64,000 nt of DNA from Yersinia massiliensis (lineage in GTDB: Bacteria; Pseudomonadota; Gammaproteobacteria; Enterobacterales; Enterobacteriaceae), in the NCBI RefSeq assembly GCF_003048255.1, contig NZ_CP028487.1, positions 4,836,001-4,900,000 on the forward strand, given 5' to 3'. Position 1 is the first letter of the stretch. The number at the start of each line of letters is the position of its first letter. Below are positions 21,693-31,390 of the stretch, one piece after another. The position numbers were made by a program, and so were the translations under genes. The notes under the pieces are model-generated. The model ran no database searches, was not told the DNA's origin, and was given only the letters and a program-made list of their open reading frames with translations.

Positions 21693-23300
21693 TTAATCCA
21701 GTGACACGTTCTCGAAATGGTGTTTACCTAACGGATCAACAACATAGCCTTTCACTTCTTTACGCACTGGCTCGTATACCGTTGAGTGAGCAACAATCAG
21801 CGCTGGCGCTTGATCATGCATAACAACCTGAGCTTGTTTGTAAAGCGCGACACGCTTGTCATGATCAGACTCAGCACGGGCTGGCTGGATCACGTCTTCG
21901 AACGGCTTATAACACCACTTGGAATAGTTAGAACCTTGTTTGGCCGCATCACAGCTGAACAGAGTAGCGAAGAAGTTATCTGGGTCCCCATTGTCCCCGG
22001 TCCAACCCATCATCACCGTTTCATGCTCGCCGTCTTTAGCACGTTTGAGGTATTCGCCCCACTCGTAGGTAACAATCTTGGCTTTCACGCCCACTTTCGC
22101 CCAGTCAGACTGGATCATTTCAGCCATACGACGTGCATTCGGGTTGTATGGACGTTGAACTGGCATTGCCCACAGGTCGATGGAGAAACCATCTGGTAAA
22201 CCTGCTTCTTTTAACAGCTCTTTCGCTTTAGCGGGATCATAAGCGTAATCTTTTACATCATCGTTGTAGCCCCACATTGTTGGTGGGATCAGGTTCTTAG
22301 CCGCTTGGCCAGCACCCTGATAAACCGCGTCGATAATGGCTTCTTTGTTGACAGCCATGGTTAACGCTTGGCGAACCTTAACGTTATCCAGTGGTTTTTT
22401 CTCAACGTTGAAAGAGAGGTAACCGACGTTCAGGCCAGGTTGCTCCATCAGGTTGATGGTTTTATCTTCTTTCATGCGAGCGATGTCAGCAGGGTTAGGG
22501 TACGGCATAACCTGACATTCGTTTTTCTGCAATTTAGCGTAACGCACTGATGCATCTGGGGTGATAGAGAAGACCAGACGATCGATTTTTGGTTTAGTCC
22601 CCCAGTAGCCATCAAATGCTTTGTACAGGATACGAGAGTCTTTTTGATACTGCTGTAATTGGAACGGGCCAGTACCGATTGGGTTCAAATCGACTTTTTC
22701 TGGTGTGCCGGCTTTCAGCATATTGTCCGCATATTCGGCAGACAGGATTGACGCAAAGTCCATCGCCAAGTCAGCCAAGAAAGGTGATTCTGGGCGGGCC
22801 AGCTCGAAACGAACCGTGTTATCGTCAACTTTAACGATATTGGTGATCAAATCACCCATCCCCATGCCTTGGAAGTATTCATAGCTGCCGCCAGACACTT
22901 TATGGTACGGATGTTTATCATCTTTCTGACGCATGAAGGAATAAATCACATCGTCAGCATTGAAATCACGGGTCGGTTTGAAATCTTTATTATCTTGCCA
23001 CTTCACGCCTTTGCGCAGGTGGAAGGTATAACTCTTACCATCTTCACTGACTTCCCATTTCTCAGCCAGACCCGGTTCGATTTCGGTTGTCCCGAGCTTG
23101 AATTCAACCAGACGGTTGTAGATAGGAACGGAGCTTGCGTCATAGGTCGTGCCCGAAGTAAAGAGCTGCGGGTTGAAACCTTCTGGTGAACCCTCAGAAC
23201 AATATACTAATGTTTTCGCCTGTACACTGGCCGCCACGGTCAGTGCAATCAGCCCAATACCGAATTTCAGTATCCCTGTTTTTCCCAAGGAAATCGTCAT
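21693..23300 (-). CDS. dppA: Periplasmic dipeptide-binding protein DppA
   Basis: DppA captures dipeptides (and in E. coli also haem and 5-aminolevulinate) in the periplasm and delivers them to DppBCDF. It has 535 residues with a Sec signal ending near SVQAKTLVYCSEG and an SBP_bac_5 fold; YCSEGSPEGFNPQ is the family start of the mature chain. The ATG is at 23298-23300 with a GGAGC ribosome-binding site. A CA-rich leader just upstream fits GcvB small-RNA control. Confidence 0.97.
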   Translation of the reverse strand: MTISLGKTGILKFGIGLIALTVAASVQAKTLVYCSEGSPEGFNPQLFTSGTTYDASSVPIYNRLVEFKLGTTEIEPGLAEKWEVSEDGKSYTFHLRKGVKWQDNKDFKPTRDFNADDVIYSFMRQKDDKHPYHKVSGGSYEYFQGMGMGDLITNIVKVDDNTVRFELARPESPFLADLAMDFASILSAEYADNMLKAGTPEKVDLNPIGTGPFQLQQYQKDSRILYKAFDGYWGTKPKIDRLVFSITPDASVRYAKLQKNECQVMPYPNPADIARMKEDKTINLMEQPGLNVGYLSFNVEKKPLDNVKVRQALTMAVNKEAIIDAVYQGAGQAAKNLIPPTMWGYNDDVKDYAYDPAKAKELLKEAGLPDGFSIDLWAMPVQRPYNPNARRMAEMIQSDWAKVGVKAKIVTYEWGEYLKRAKDGEHETVMMGWTGDNGDPDNFFATLFSCDAAKQGSNYSKWCYKPFEDVIQPARAESDHDKRVALYKQAQVVMHDQAPALIVAHSTVYEPVRKEVKGYVVDPLGKHHFENVSLD

Positions 23301-24073
23301 CGCTTGTGCTCCATTATGGTGATGTGTGTTGTGTGTTCGGCCAGACCCTATAATTTTTTAGCCCGTTGTCTGTACCGTTTTGGCTTATTTGCCGCAGGGA
23401 TGCGGGATTGAGATGCCGGATAAATCTTATCGCGACCACAATTTTGGGTGCGTGGAATCACCCAAATTGCACTCTATTACTCGCCCTGAGGCTACCAATT
23501 TGGCAACAGTTGATGGCAACGTCAATACGGTCTACAAGGATTTATCAAGACAATGAGAAACAGCATGCAAACATAAAAAAAACTTTCCATTAACATTATT
23601 AGCATGAAAAATTGTGCTAGCAGTGCTATACCAGCCAAATTAACTAGGGAATTAAAATTAAGCAGTGGTAACACCCAATGACAAAGCAAAAAACTTTGTT
23701 GCTAAATGATGCTTAACCGTTCAGATTTTTTTGTAATCTCGACAGAAAACAGGAGGAAATGCTGCTGTTGCAGCCGATAAGTGACGTGAGCACTGTCACA
23801 TTCAGCCATAATCGAACACATCTTGCGTGGCGTTAAAAAAGCATTACTGACTTGCTCCATCCCTCATTTCCCAAGCGAGAGTCTTGATGGTGAAGAAGAG
23901 CACGATAATGACGCACCAAAATAGGGCATAGTATTTTTATGGCGTTAATCGAGGCTCATTCCAGCCCGATATTTAGCCAGAAAATGCAGTTAAGGTGTCT
24001 GCATTGTTTCTGTCATCTCAGGCTAAAACGACTCGGGCATCAAACGATATTAATCCGCAATAACATCCATACA
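23301..24073. other. Spacer between the tps pair and dppA
   Basis: The right-hand edge of this 770-base gap for the minus strand is the end of tpsA; the left edge is the dppA leader. I see no sure gene. On the plus strand 23759-23836 encodes a 25-residue frame (MLLLQPISDVSTVTFSHN...) behind a perfect AGGAGG with 2-base spacing; it could be a leader peptide or chance. A small inverted repeat (acaaag...ctttgt) lies at 23682-23700. On the minus strand near 23840-23930 there is a roughly 30-codon hydrophobic frame without an ATG. Confidence 0.4.
23319..23337 (-). promoter_or_regulatory. Predicted GcvB small-RNA target in the dppA leader
   Basis: The dppA messenger reads GAACACACAACACACATCAC a few bases before its ribosome-binding site. 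Such CA-repeats are the known target of the G/U-rich R1 region of GcvB, which represses dppA in E. coli and Salmonella. The gcvB gene itself is not in this window. Confidence 0.7.
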
Positions 24074-25501
24074 TTAGTGCTTAATGGTTCTGTATACGTC
24101 GAGACCACCATGTATCGCTCCTTGATGTTCAGTTAACCGCCGATAAGTTAAATCGACTCTCCCCATCACACTGATTATCTTACCTCGATTGTTATTTAAG
24201 CGACTGGTACTAATATCTATATCGCTGGAGGTTATAATACTCCCTATTGAATTATTCAACCCCCTCGATTTTATCTTTATATTGGCAGGTCCAGAGGTTG
24301 AATTTGACTTAATCATGCCTTTGTTATTATCAACCAGCTCGGTTGCTTTCAATGAGATATTACCGCTATTAGAATAGATATTCCCTCCTCGATTAAAAAT
24401 ATCGCCACCGAACATTCGGATTGATAATTTATCTTTTTTATCAAAGGGGTAAGATTGCCGTTCTGTCTTAATATACCCGCCACTATTATCAATATAATCT
24501 GCCCCTCGTAATGCCACTTTTCGGGACATTATTTTTCCACTATTTTTAATCGATGCACTCGAGAAAATCTTAACGATATCATCAGAATCGATCAGACCTT
24601 TGTTCGATAGACTGCCACCATTAGTGTTAATGAATATTCTATCGGCATACATCTTTCCCACACTACTCACTTCGACATTCACACTTTTTTGATAATCGCT
24701 CGTAAAACCGCCTATTGGTCTGATATCAATATTTTTCCCTATTGGAGCGAAACTGACAGCGTGCTTACCAATGATCGCTAAGATATCATTACCGATTAAT
24801 TCGCCATCTATTTTTAATGAATGTGCGAAGAGGTCTAAGAAGGTATCAGAATAGGAACTTTGCCTCAGACCACCACTTTTAATCTGAATGGCACCATGAT
24901 TCACATCATAGCCAATGAGTCTACCTGCATGAGTCACGGGGATACCCGTCGTTAACGTAACATGGCCTGTATTGTTGAAACGGCAGCTGTCACAGCTGAT
25001 GCCTGAGGGGTTGGCAATAATGACATGCGCCTTATCACCTTCCACAAAAAGTGAACCATATAACTCACTAGGCTGTTTGCCTGTGACCTCATTCAAGATG
25101 ACTTTTGCTGTTTTATCGATTAAGTGAGGATTACCCGTAGATTCTTTGTTATCCGAGAGAATGTTATTAAATATAATTTTATTATAGCCATGTCCTTTTT
25201 CATTACTAAAATCCCGATATTTATTATGTGATAGTCCATGCTTATCAGGGGTAACTATATCGATATAAAAATAGGTCCCCCCCTGACAGCGCGCGTTCTG
25301 TTCTTTACACATGTTTTTTAATTCAATATGCGTCGTGATTGTTGCTTGTTGATTTAATAGTGCACTGCTATCGACAATAATATCAGCATATGTGTGAGAT
25401 ATGCTTATTAAATAAATACCACTAATCAAACCGCAATATTTTATTAGTGCATAATATTTATTAATATGCTCAATAATTAAGCCTACATTTATCATTTTCA
25501 T
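24074..25501 (-). CDS. Short TpsA-type two-partner secretion exoprotein
   Basis: The 475-residue product has an N-terminal hydrophobic signal region and a TPS (haemagglutination activity) domain with the hallmark ANPSGISCDSC (family: NPNGI and a cysteine pair) and LTTG that follows. After about residue 250 the sequence is beta-helix-like with repeated Asn/Ser/Gly turns. Known TpsA adhesins and CDI toxins are usually well over 1000 residues, so this is either a minimal exoprotein or a truncated one; no toxin, RGD or C-terminal anchor is visible. ATG codons at residues 1 and 3 both fit; the AGAGAGG spacing favours the third codon (25495). The tpsB partner lies 72 bases upstream. Confidence 0.8.
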   Translation of the reverse strand: MKMINVGLIIEHINKYYALIKYCGLISGIYLISISHTYADIIVDSSALLNQQATITTHIELKNMCKEQNARCQGGTYFYIDIVTPDKHGLSHNKYRDFSNEKGHGYNKIIFNNILSDNKESTGNPHLIDKTAKVILNEVTGKQPSELYGSLFVEGDKAHVIIANPSGISCDSCRFNNTGHVTLTTGIPVTHAGRLIGYDVNHGAIQIKSGGLRQSSYSDTFLDLFAHSLKIDGELIGNDILAIIGKHAVSFAPIGKNIDIRPIGGFTSDYQKSVNVEVSSVGKMYADRIFINTNGGSLSNKGLIDSDDIVKIFSSASIKNSGKIMSRKVALRGADYIDNSGGYIKTERQSYPFDKKDKLSIRMFGGDIFNRGGNIYSNSGNISLKATELVDNNKGMIKSNSTSGPANIKIKSRGLNNSIGSIITSSDIDISTSRLNNNRGKIISVMGRVDLTYRRLTEHQGAIHGGLDVYRTIKH

Positions 25502-25573
25502 CCTCTCTTATATTAAAATAGAGCTTAACTTATTTATATGCAGGGAAAACCATATAACTTTAAATAGAGTAAT

Positions 25574-27196
25574 CTAATATTGCCAAGTCATCGAAAATCC
25601 AAAGATCCAAGGATCAGCATGAGTTTTATCGGGTTTGATGATAGGAATACCCACATTAAAATCATAACCCACTGAATGATAACGGCCCCTAACCCCTACA
25701 ACAGCTCCTACCAAACGATTACCCCGAAAAACTGAATGGCCACCTTCACTCACCTCCCCGTAATCCATACCAAAATAAGTTTGTTGACCAGCGATCGGGT
25801 CATGCCATAAAACATCGTTTCTCACATACCACCCTTGCGGCCCAACTACCGCACTATTGCCATTGAATCCGCGTACTGACTGGCGACCACCAACCGAAAA
25901 TCTATCCTGCACGTTGATCGCTGAATACGTATATTGATGGCTGAAAGCGGGCTGGTAATTGAAAACTTGCGCCCCCAATTTGAACGGAATATCCAGTGAA
26001 CCGGTGATCGCCATCAACCGTGCAGGTGGCATATTTATTTTTCCTTGAGTAGACCTAGCTCCCCACCATGTCGCTCCCTGTTGATAGCGAATACTGCTCA
26101 TGAGGGTTGCCCATGGCATTGAGCGATAATATTCAATCCCCAACTGCCAGTCTGTTGTTTTAATTCGCTGGATACGAAGCTCTTTATTGGCAAAAAAACT
26201 AGCAGACTGCCGTATTAATAATCCGCCATATCCCGACGTTTTATCATGGTCACCACGTGAAAGTAGCCGCTGAATTCGTACGTCAAACATATTCCAGCGA
26301 GTACTGTACTGAAATGTATTATCTGCCAGTATAAGCGACTGATAACGACGTCCTTGACTCCCTGTCATACTCAATAACCAATTGCCATAAGGGACTGAGT
26401 AATGAAGTGCATAATTGCTGTAACCTTTGTCATGGTGTTTATCAGCATCACGATTAAGCGAAAGATAGAGCAACTCACCGAGCGAGAAAGGATTATCAAT
26501 AGAGAGGATGAGACCGAAACGATGTTGCCCCAAGGCATGAGACCCACCATCATCAAAGTACGCCTTGGCTCGCCACAAACGTGCTTGCTGTTGATTAACT
26601 TTTATCTGGCTACTTAAGTCATCCTTATTTATTTCAATATCCATGGTGGCATTCACCGAGGGTAAGCGCTGTAAATTATCTAATCCCTGCTCAATATCGC
26701 GTAAATTGACTAATTCTCCGGGCTGGCTTGGAAAAAGCATACCGAGGTTAGCCTTGCCAGTACTGTTTATATCGTGCTTGATATTTTCAATTCTGCCGGC
26801 CATTAGCTTCAGGTATAACGTACCATCACTATAATGCTTATCTGCGAACACCACTCGTGACGTAATGAAACCATCAGATGCTAGTTGCGCCTGTAATTTC
26901 GTCATCAATGACAACAATCCCTTCTCGCCTAGACATTGCCCGAGAATATCTGATGCCAGCTTTTTCAAATTCGCTGCATTTGGGAATGCATAGAGATGGC
27001 TAATTTCAATGTTGTTAACCAACACGCAGGCTCGTTGGTCCTCATGGGAAATAGAGTTTGATGATACTATCTCAGCAGCAACCTGAGTCGAGAATAACCC
27101 GATATTCATGTGAAGAAATAATAGAAGTGTCACATTACTCCAACAATATTCGCATCCATGTATTTTCCGCACATTTGTTTTATTTTTTAATTTCAC
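25574..27196 (-). CDS. TpsB outer-membrane transporter (FhaC/ShlB family)
   Basis: This 540-residue protein is the outer-membrane partner that exports the adjacent TpsA. An extended signal region leads to POTRA domains (about residues 50-200, with a GRIENI strand) and a 16-strand barrel with the VRGF motif (SVRGFNG) of the L6 hairpin and a C-terminal FGFSMTWQY. I chose GTG 27196, eight bases after GAGG; an in-frame GTG at 27211 is possible. The gene is AT-rich relative to its neighbours, and it lies between dppA and tRNA-Pro, suggesting acquisition. Confidence 0.87.
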   Translation of the reverse strand: MKLKNKTNVRKIHGCEYCWSNVTLLLFLHMNIGLFSTQVAAEIVSSNSISHEDQRACVLVNNIEISHLYAFPNAANLKKLASDILGQCLGEKGLLSLMTKLQAQLASDGFITSRVVFADKHYSDGTLYLKLMAGRIENIKHDINSTGKANLGMLFPSQPGELVNLRDIEQGLDNLQRLPSVNATMDIEINKDDLSSQIKVNQQQARLWRAKAYFDDGGSHALGQHRFGLILSIDNPFSLGELLYLSLNRDADKHHDKGYSNYALHYSVPYGNWLLSMTGSQGRRYQSLILADNTFQYSTRWNMFDVRIQRLLSRGDHDKTSGYGGLLIRQSASFFANKELRIQRIKTTDWQLGIEYYRSMPWATLMSSIRYQQGATWWGARSTQGKINMPPARLMAITGSLDIPFKLGAQVFNYQPAFSHQYTYSAINVQDRFSVGGRQSVRGFNGNSAVVGPQGWYVRNDVLWHDPIAGQQTYFGMDYGEVSEGGHSVFRGNRLVGAVVGVRGRYHSVGYDFNVGIPIIKPDKTHADPWIFGFSMTWQY

Positions 27197-27489
27197 ATTA
27201 ATCAACCTCACTCAAATAAAAACAAGCAATAGCCGAACACAATAGAGTGACAAACCATTAATAAAATAAAAATTCATCATCGAATTAATAACTATCTCTA
27301 TTGATTAGCGGCAACGCATGGTGATATTAAATGTGAAAATAATATAATGTTGGACTTTTCTACAATCAATAATATAAAACAAATGTACCCTTAATATAAA
27401 AGTATTAAGTTTATATTATGGTAATGAATAATGACGTACCTCCCTCAGTATTGAGAGGATAAAAAAGGAATGAATGCAGAGAAAAACAT
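27197..27489. other. AT-rich upstream region of tpsB
   Basis: This stretch of nearly 300 bases is strongly AT-rich and carries no open frame of note. It must include the tpsB promoter and would be a likely H-NS target. Confidence 0.4.
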
Positions 27490-27521
27490 GAAAAAAAACC
27501 CCGACATTTCTGTCAGGGTTC
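27490..27521 (-). terminator. Terminator after tRNA-Pro
   Basis: On the minus strand AACCCTGACA-GAAA-TGTCGGGGTT is followed by eight T residues, starting about eight bases after the tRNA 3' end. It is a canonical intrinsic terminator. Confidence 0.88.
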
Positions 27522-27528
27522 TTAAATT

Positions 27529-27605
27529 TGGTCGGCGAGAGAGGATTCGAACCTCCGACCCACTGGTCCCAAACCAGTTGCGCTACCAAGCTGCGCTACT
27601 CGCCG
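27529..27605 (-). tRNA. tRNA-Pro (anticodon UGG)
   Basis: The 77-base minus-strand sequence folds as a cloverleaf: acceptor CGGCGAG pairs with CTCGCCG before a genomically encoded ACCA end, the anticodon loop is TTTGGGA (anticodon TGG), and the T loop is GGTTCGAATCC. It matches E. coli proM-type tRNA rather than the CGG tRNA (proK) that lies between dpp and eptB in E. coli. Confidence 0.95.
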
Positions 27606-27734
27606 AATCGGGGCGCATCTTACTGCTACGGCTCTAGGGCGTCAATCACTTTTTAACAACCCGCTGGCGACTGTTGGTAATATCGCCACCAGCGGTCAAA
27701 ACAACATCATTTAACGCTTTTCTTCTTGTCTCTA

Positions 27735-29066
27735 TCAGGCTTCAGCGGGTTTCAACTGTGGCGATTGTGCCCGTAGGAAGGGCAGCAAGAAGAATGCAGA
27801 TAAGCAGGCAGCAATAGAGATAACCACAAAGAAGCCATTCCAGTGCCAAATCTCCATCACGCGAGCAATAGGGTAGCCAGATAAAGCCGCCCCTAAGTAG
27901 GCAAACAAACCGACAAAGCCTGTGGCAGCTCCCGCAGCATCTTTATGTGAACATTCTGCAGCAGCCATACCAATGAGCATTTGCGGGCCAAAAATAAAGA
28001 AACCAATCGCAAAGAAGCAGCCAGCCTGTAGCACGTAACTGATCCCTGGCATAATCCACAACGAGGCAACAGAGAGGAAGATCCCAATAGCAAAAATCAG
28101 GTTCATTGGCCCACGATTACCACGGAACCACTTATCAGACCCCCAACCAGCCACTAGCGAACCAATGAACCCACCCACTTCAAATAACGAAATAGCGGAG
28201 TTGGCTGTCATCAATGAGTAACCTTTCTCTTGGGTTAAATAGAGATTGCCCCAGTCATTAATTGCTGTACGAACGATATAAACCAGTACATAAGACACCG
28301 CCAGCAACCAGATGTACTTATTGGTTAACACATAGCGTTTGACGATCTCTTTATTTGAGAGCCCTTGACCTTCTGATTCCTGCACCAATTCCATGGCATC
28401 GTTACGCCACTTACCGACCGTTGGCAGCCCCATGGTGCTTGGCTTATCACGCAAGCGCCAACACATCAGCAGACCGATCACCACACCGATGATACCAGGG
28501 ATAATCATGCCGTAGCGCCAGCTAAAGTGGAGAGAAATGACACCAACTAATAAGGGGATTAATGCCCCACCAAAGTTATGAGAGGTATTCCAAATTGCCC
28601 ACCAGCCACCACGCTCTGAACGTGAGTACCAACTGGTTAAGATTTTGGAGCAAGGTGGCCACCCCCATCCTTGGAAGAACGCATTCAAAATCCACAGCGC
28701 ACCAAAGACCATGAGTGATGAACTCATGCCAAACAGGATATTGATAATCCCCGTCATCACCAGCCCGATCCCCATAAAGTAGCGCGGATTTGAACGATCG
28801 CTGATCATGCCAGAGATGAATTTAGAGCAGCCATAGGTGATATAAAATAGGGTGCCTAAAATCCCAACATCAGACATCGTGAGGCCGAGGTCACTGAGCA
28901 TGGCCGGCATGATGAAGGTGAAACTTTTACGGGTAAAATAGAACGCCGCGTAGCCGATATACATCGTCCACATGAGTTGGATACGCCAATATTTATAGGA
29001 CGAATCAATTTGCGCTTGATCCGTGACTGTAGCGACGTTATCGCGGCTTTTGAGGAAGGACCACAT
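27735..29066 (-). CDS. uhpC: Glucose-6-phosphate sensor UhpC
   Basis: UhpC is a membrane receptor of the major facilitator, organophosphate:phosphate antiporter family that senses external glucose 6-phosphate and activates UhpB. It has 443 residues and 12 predicted spans. It aligns with E. coli UhpC rather than UhpT: YFTRKSFTFIMPAML, NAFFQGWGWPPCSKILTSWYSR, and FGPQMLIGMAAAECSHKDAAGAATGF. The start ATG has a GAGG site. It lies 95 bases after uhpB. No uhpT follows; the next gene downstream is tRNA-Pro. Confidence 0.93.
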   Translation of the reverse strand: MWSFLKSRDNVATVTDQAQIDSSYKYWRIQLMWTMYIGYAAFYFTRKSFTFIMPAMLSDLGLTMSDVGILGTLFYITYGCSKFISGMISDRSNPRYFMGIGLVMTGIINILFGMSSSLMVFGALWILNAFFQGWGWPPCSKILTSWYSRSERGGWWAIWNTSHNFGGALIPLLVGVISLHFSWRYGMIIPGIIGVVIGLLMCWRLRDKPSTMGLPTVGKWRNDAMELVQESEGQGLSNKEIVKRYVLTNKYIWLLAVSYVLVYIVRTAINDWGNLYLTQEKGYSLMTANSAISLFEVGGFIGSLVAGWGSDKWFRGNRGPMNLIFAIGIFLSVASLWIMPGISYVLQAGCFFAIGFFIFGPQMLIGMAAAECSHKDAAGAATGFVGLFAYLGAALSGYPIARVMEIWHWNGFFVVISIAACLSAFFLLPFLRAQSPQLKPAEA

Positions 29067-29161
29067 GTTGAACCTCAGGATATTATTACAAGTGCCATCA
29101 TCATCATGCGTGCGCGCGTGAAATCCTTGAGAGAAATTCCCACCAGATCCGAGAATATTTC

Positions 29162-30691
29162 CTAGTTTTCATTAGCGACCGAAGGAACTGTGGGAAGGAT
29201 CACACTTAAGCAAGTCCCCTGATTGACACTCAGGTTGAAGCTACCCCCAAGTGCGCTCACGCGAGATTGCATACCACGTAGCCCATAACCGGGAGTCAAT
29301 GTGGCTAAATCGATGCCCTTTCCGTTATCGCTAATCGTTAGATATATCTTCTGCTTATCTTGCCGCGCATTGATCTCAATTCGGCTGGCCGCACCATGGC
29401 GATAAGCATTAGTCACACCTTCCTGACAAATTCGATATAGCGTGATTTTCAGTGTTTCATCTATCGGGTGGTCATCTAGTTGCCAATTCAATACACCCAC
29501 AACAGTTTGATCTTGTGGGATCAGTTCCCGCATCAACGCTGCAATTGCCGCCGAAAGCGGCAAGTTATTCAATGCCGCTGGCCATAATTTGGCGAGAACA
29601 TCATGAACGCCATCGTAGACCCTCAAAGCGAGCATCTCTATCATTTCCGCACTTTTCAGTACCGGTGCTTCTGCTGTCAACCGTTTGATAATACTGGCTT
29701 GAGTTCGAATAACAGTGACTGTTTGCCCCACTTCATCGTGTAGTTCTCGCGCCACATCACGGCGAGCATGCTCTTCAGCCACCACTAATGCTTTAGCGAG
29801 TTCACGGTTCTCATTGAGCCGTATTTGTAGCTGTTGGTTTAACTCCCGCTGCCGCTGGATACCGGCCCCCAACAGTAAGCCCGTTAAACTTTGCGCCAAC
29901 AATGAAAGCAACAGGTCGCGGTGAGAATCCAATTGCAGTGGTGTATTGATCAATAGCACGATGCTATTAAGCAATGTTGCTACTGCTCCTCCTTGCCAAC
30001 CATAACGGTAAGACATAAAAACAATCGGAATGACGAGACAGAATGGCGCAAATAAATGTAAATCCGTTTCGGTGACTTCGTATTGCAACCAAATACTCAG
30101 CGCAAACAGCAACAGATACCACATGATATGGTGCAGACGCAGGTTTATCGGTTTATGAATGAGCCCCGGTTCTAGCGGCAACCAGATTTGGCGAGCCAGA
30201 TAGTGCCACAGCAATAGGCAGGTTGGTGCAATCGTGAAGCCTCCCGCCAACCCGAGCAAAAGTGCCATCGCTCCCTGATGACTGGCAATCTGCCAGCCTA
30301 ATGCTTGTATTAATGCGGCAGCTAATATCACTGCACCTTGCATCAACGGCCATTGCCACTCACTGGTATTTTTCTGATGGCGTAATAACCAAGGAGAAGC
30401 AAAGACTGCCAACAACGTGGTCGCCAATAACAGCGGAAGCGCGTACCACAGCAGGTCAACGTAACCAAACTGATCCGTGAGCAGCCACCACAATAGGGCA
30501 TCACCCAGCAGAATACCCGGCCAATACTGACGTGGGCTTTGCAATAAAATGCCCATCCGCAGGCCGAAGGGAAAAAGCAGTAAGGCCTGTAAAGGCCTGT
30601 CGACCAGTTGCGTGCCAATTGACCATAAACAGAAAGCTGCGGTGGTATAAATAAACATCAACGCGACCAACATGATCAAACGCTGCATCAT
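29162..30691 (-). CDS. uhpB: Sensor histidine kinase UhpB
   Basis: UhpB (509 residues) is the kinase of the hexose-phosphate uptake system. The N-terminal 290 residues form about eight membrane spans (MASE1 type). The cytoplasmic part has a HisKA_3 dimerisation helix with the phosphoacceptor histidine in [12 protein letters not shown] and a HATPase domain with SDNGKGID and [11 protein letters not shown]. Its start overlaps the uhpA stop by four bases, so the kinase and regulator are co-translated. Confidence 0.94.
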   Translation of the reverse strand: MMQRLIMLVALMFIYTTAAFCLWSIGTQLVDRPLQALLLFPFGLRMGILLQSPRQYWPGILLGDALLWWLLTDQFGYVDLLWYALPLLLATTLLAVFASPWLLRHQKNTSEWQWPLMQGAVILAAALIQALGWQIASHQGAMALLLGLAGGFTIAPTCLLLWHYLARQIWLPLEPGLIHKPINLRLHHIMWYLLLFALSIWLQYEVTETDLHLFAPFCLVIPIVFMSYRYGWQGGAVATLLNSIVLLINTPLQLDSHRDLLLSLLAQSLTGLLLGAGIQRQRELNQQLQIRLNENRELAKALVVAEEHARRDVARELHDEVGQTVTVIRTQASIIKRLTAEAPVLKSAEMIEMLALRVYDGVHDVLAKLWPAALNNLPLSAAIAALMRELIPQDQTVVGVLNWQLDDHPIDETLKITLYRICQEGVTNAYRHGAASRIEINARQDKQKIYLTISDNGKGIDLATLTPGYGLRGMQSRVSALGGSFNLSVNQGTCLSVILPTVPSVANEN

Positions 30692-31278
30692 GAGTTCAGA
30701 ACCTGCTTCGCCAATTCAACATTATTACTGACGCCCAACTTGGCAAATAGGTTTGCGCGATGGACATGGACCGTTTTGGGAGACAGCCCGAGCGATTCTG
30801 CAATCTCGCGCACTTCCATTCCTTGTGCGAGCAACACCGCCACCTCACGCTCACGGCGAGTCAAGGGATCGACAGCAATACGGGCCAGTTGCTGGGCAAT
30901 TTCAGGCATCAAATAGACACCACCGCTGCCTACAGTACGGACAGCTGAAACCAAATCCTCTGGTTTGCATCGTTTAGAAAGAAAACCGCGGGCACCACGC
31001 TCTAAAGCCATCTCAACCAGAGCAGGACTATCGTGCATCGACAACATAATAACGGCCAGACCTGAGGGTAAATCCTTCAATAAATCTAAGCCACTTTCAT
31101 CTGGCATAGAAATATCACAAATACAGACGTTCGCCTGTAGACTCGGCAAACCGGCGCGGGCCTGTTTGGCAGAATTGAACTCCCCGACCACCTGAATATC
31201 TTCTTCTAACGACAATAATTGAGCAAATCCTGAACGCACGATGTCATGATCATCAATAAAGACAACACGGTAAGTCAT
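30688..31278 (-). CDS. uhpA: Response regulator UhpA
   Basis: UhpA is a NarL/FixJ-type response regulator of 196 residues. The receiver has DD at residues 9-10 and the phosphoacceptor Asp in [10 protein letters not shown] near residue 55; the LuxR helix-turn-helix spans [16 protein letters not shown] to [15 protein letters not shown] 31278 ([12 protein letters not shown]) gives the family length; an upstream in-frame start at 31323 adds 15 unsupported residues. Its classical target, the uhpT promoter, is not in this window. Confidence 0.95.
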   Translation of the reverse strand: MTYRVVFIDDHDIVRSGFAQLLSLEEDIQVVGEFNSAKQARAGLPSLQANVCICDISMPDESGLDLLKDLPSGLAVIMLSMHDSPALVEMALERGARGFLSKRCKPEDLVSAVRTVGSGGVYLMPEIAQQLARIAVDPLTRREREVAVLLAQGMEVREIAESLGLSPKTVHVHRANLFAKLGVSNNVELAKQVLNS

Positions 31279-31390
31279 GGAAGGCTCCAGCCAGTGATAG
31301 ATCAAGGCTGGAGTATACCGCAAGCTGAATATTTGAATGGCGATTAGCGTCGAGAATTGCGCCAGAATAAATTATATCTATGCTAATTAA

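Noticed and set aside
23838..23935. Minus-strand hydrophobic stretch of about 30 codons ending TLAWEMRDGASQ
   Set aside because: No start codon follows the preceding in-frame stop, so it is at best a gene remnant; not enough to call a pseudogene.
27735..29066. Considered uhpT for the transporter-like gene next to uhpB
   Set aside because: Its length, N-terminus and the AAAECSHKDAAGAATGF segment align with UhpC, not UhpT.
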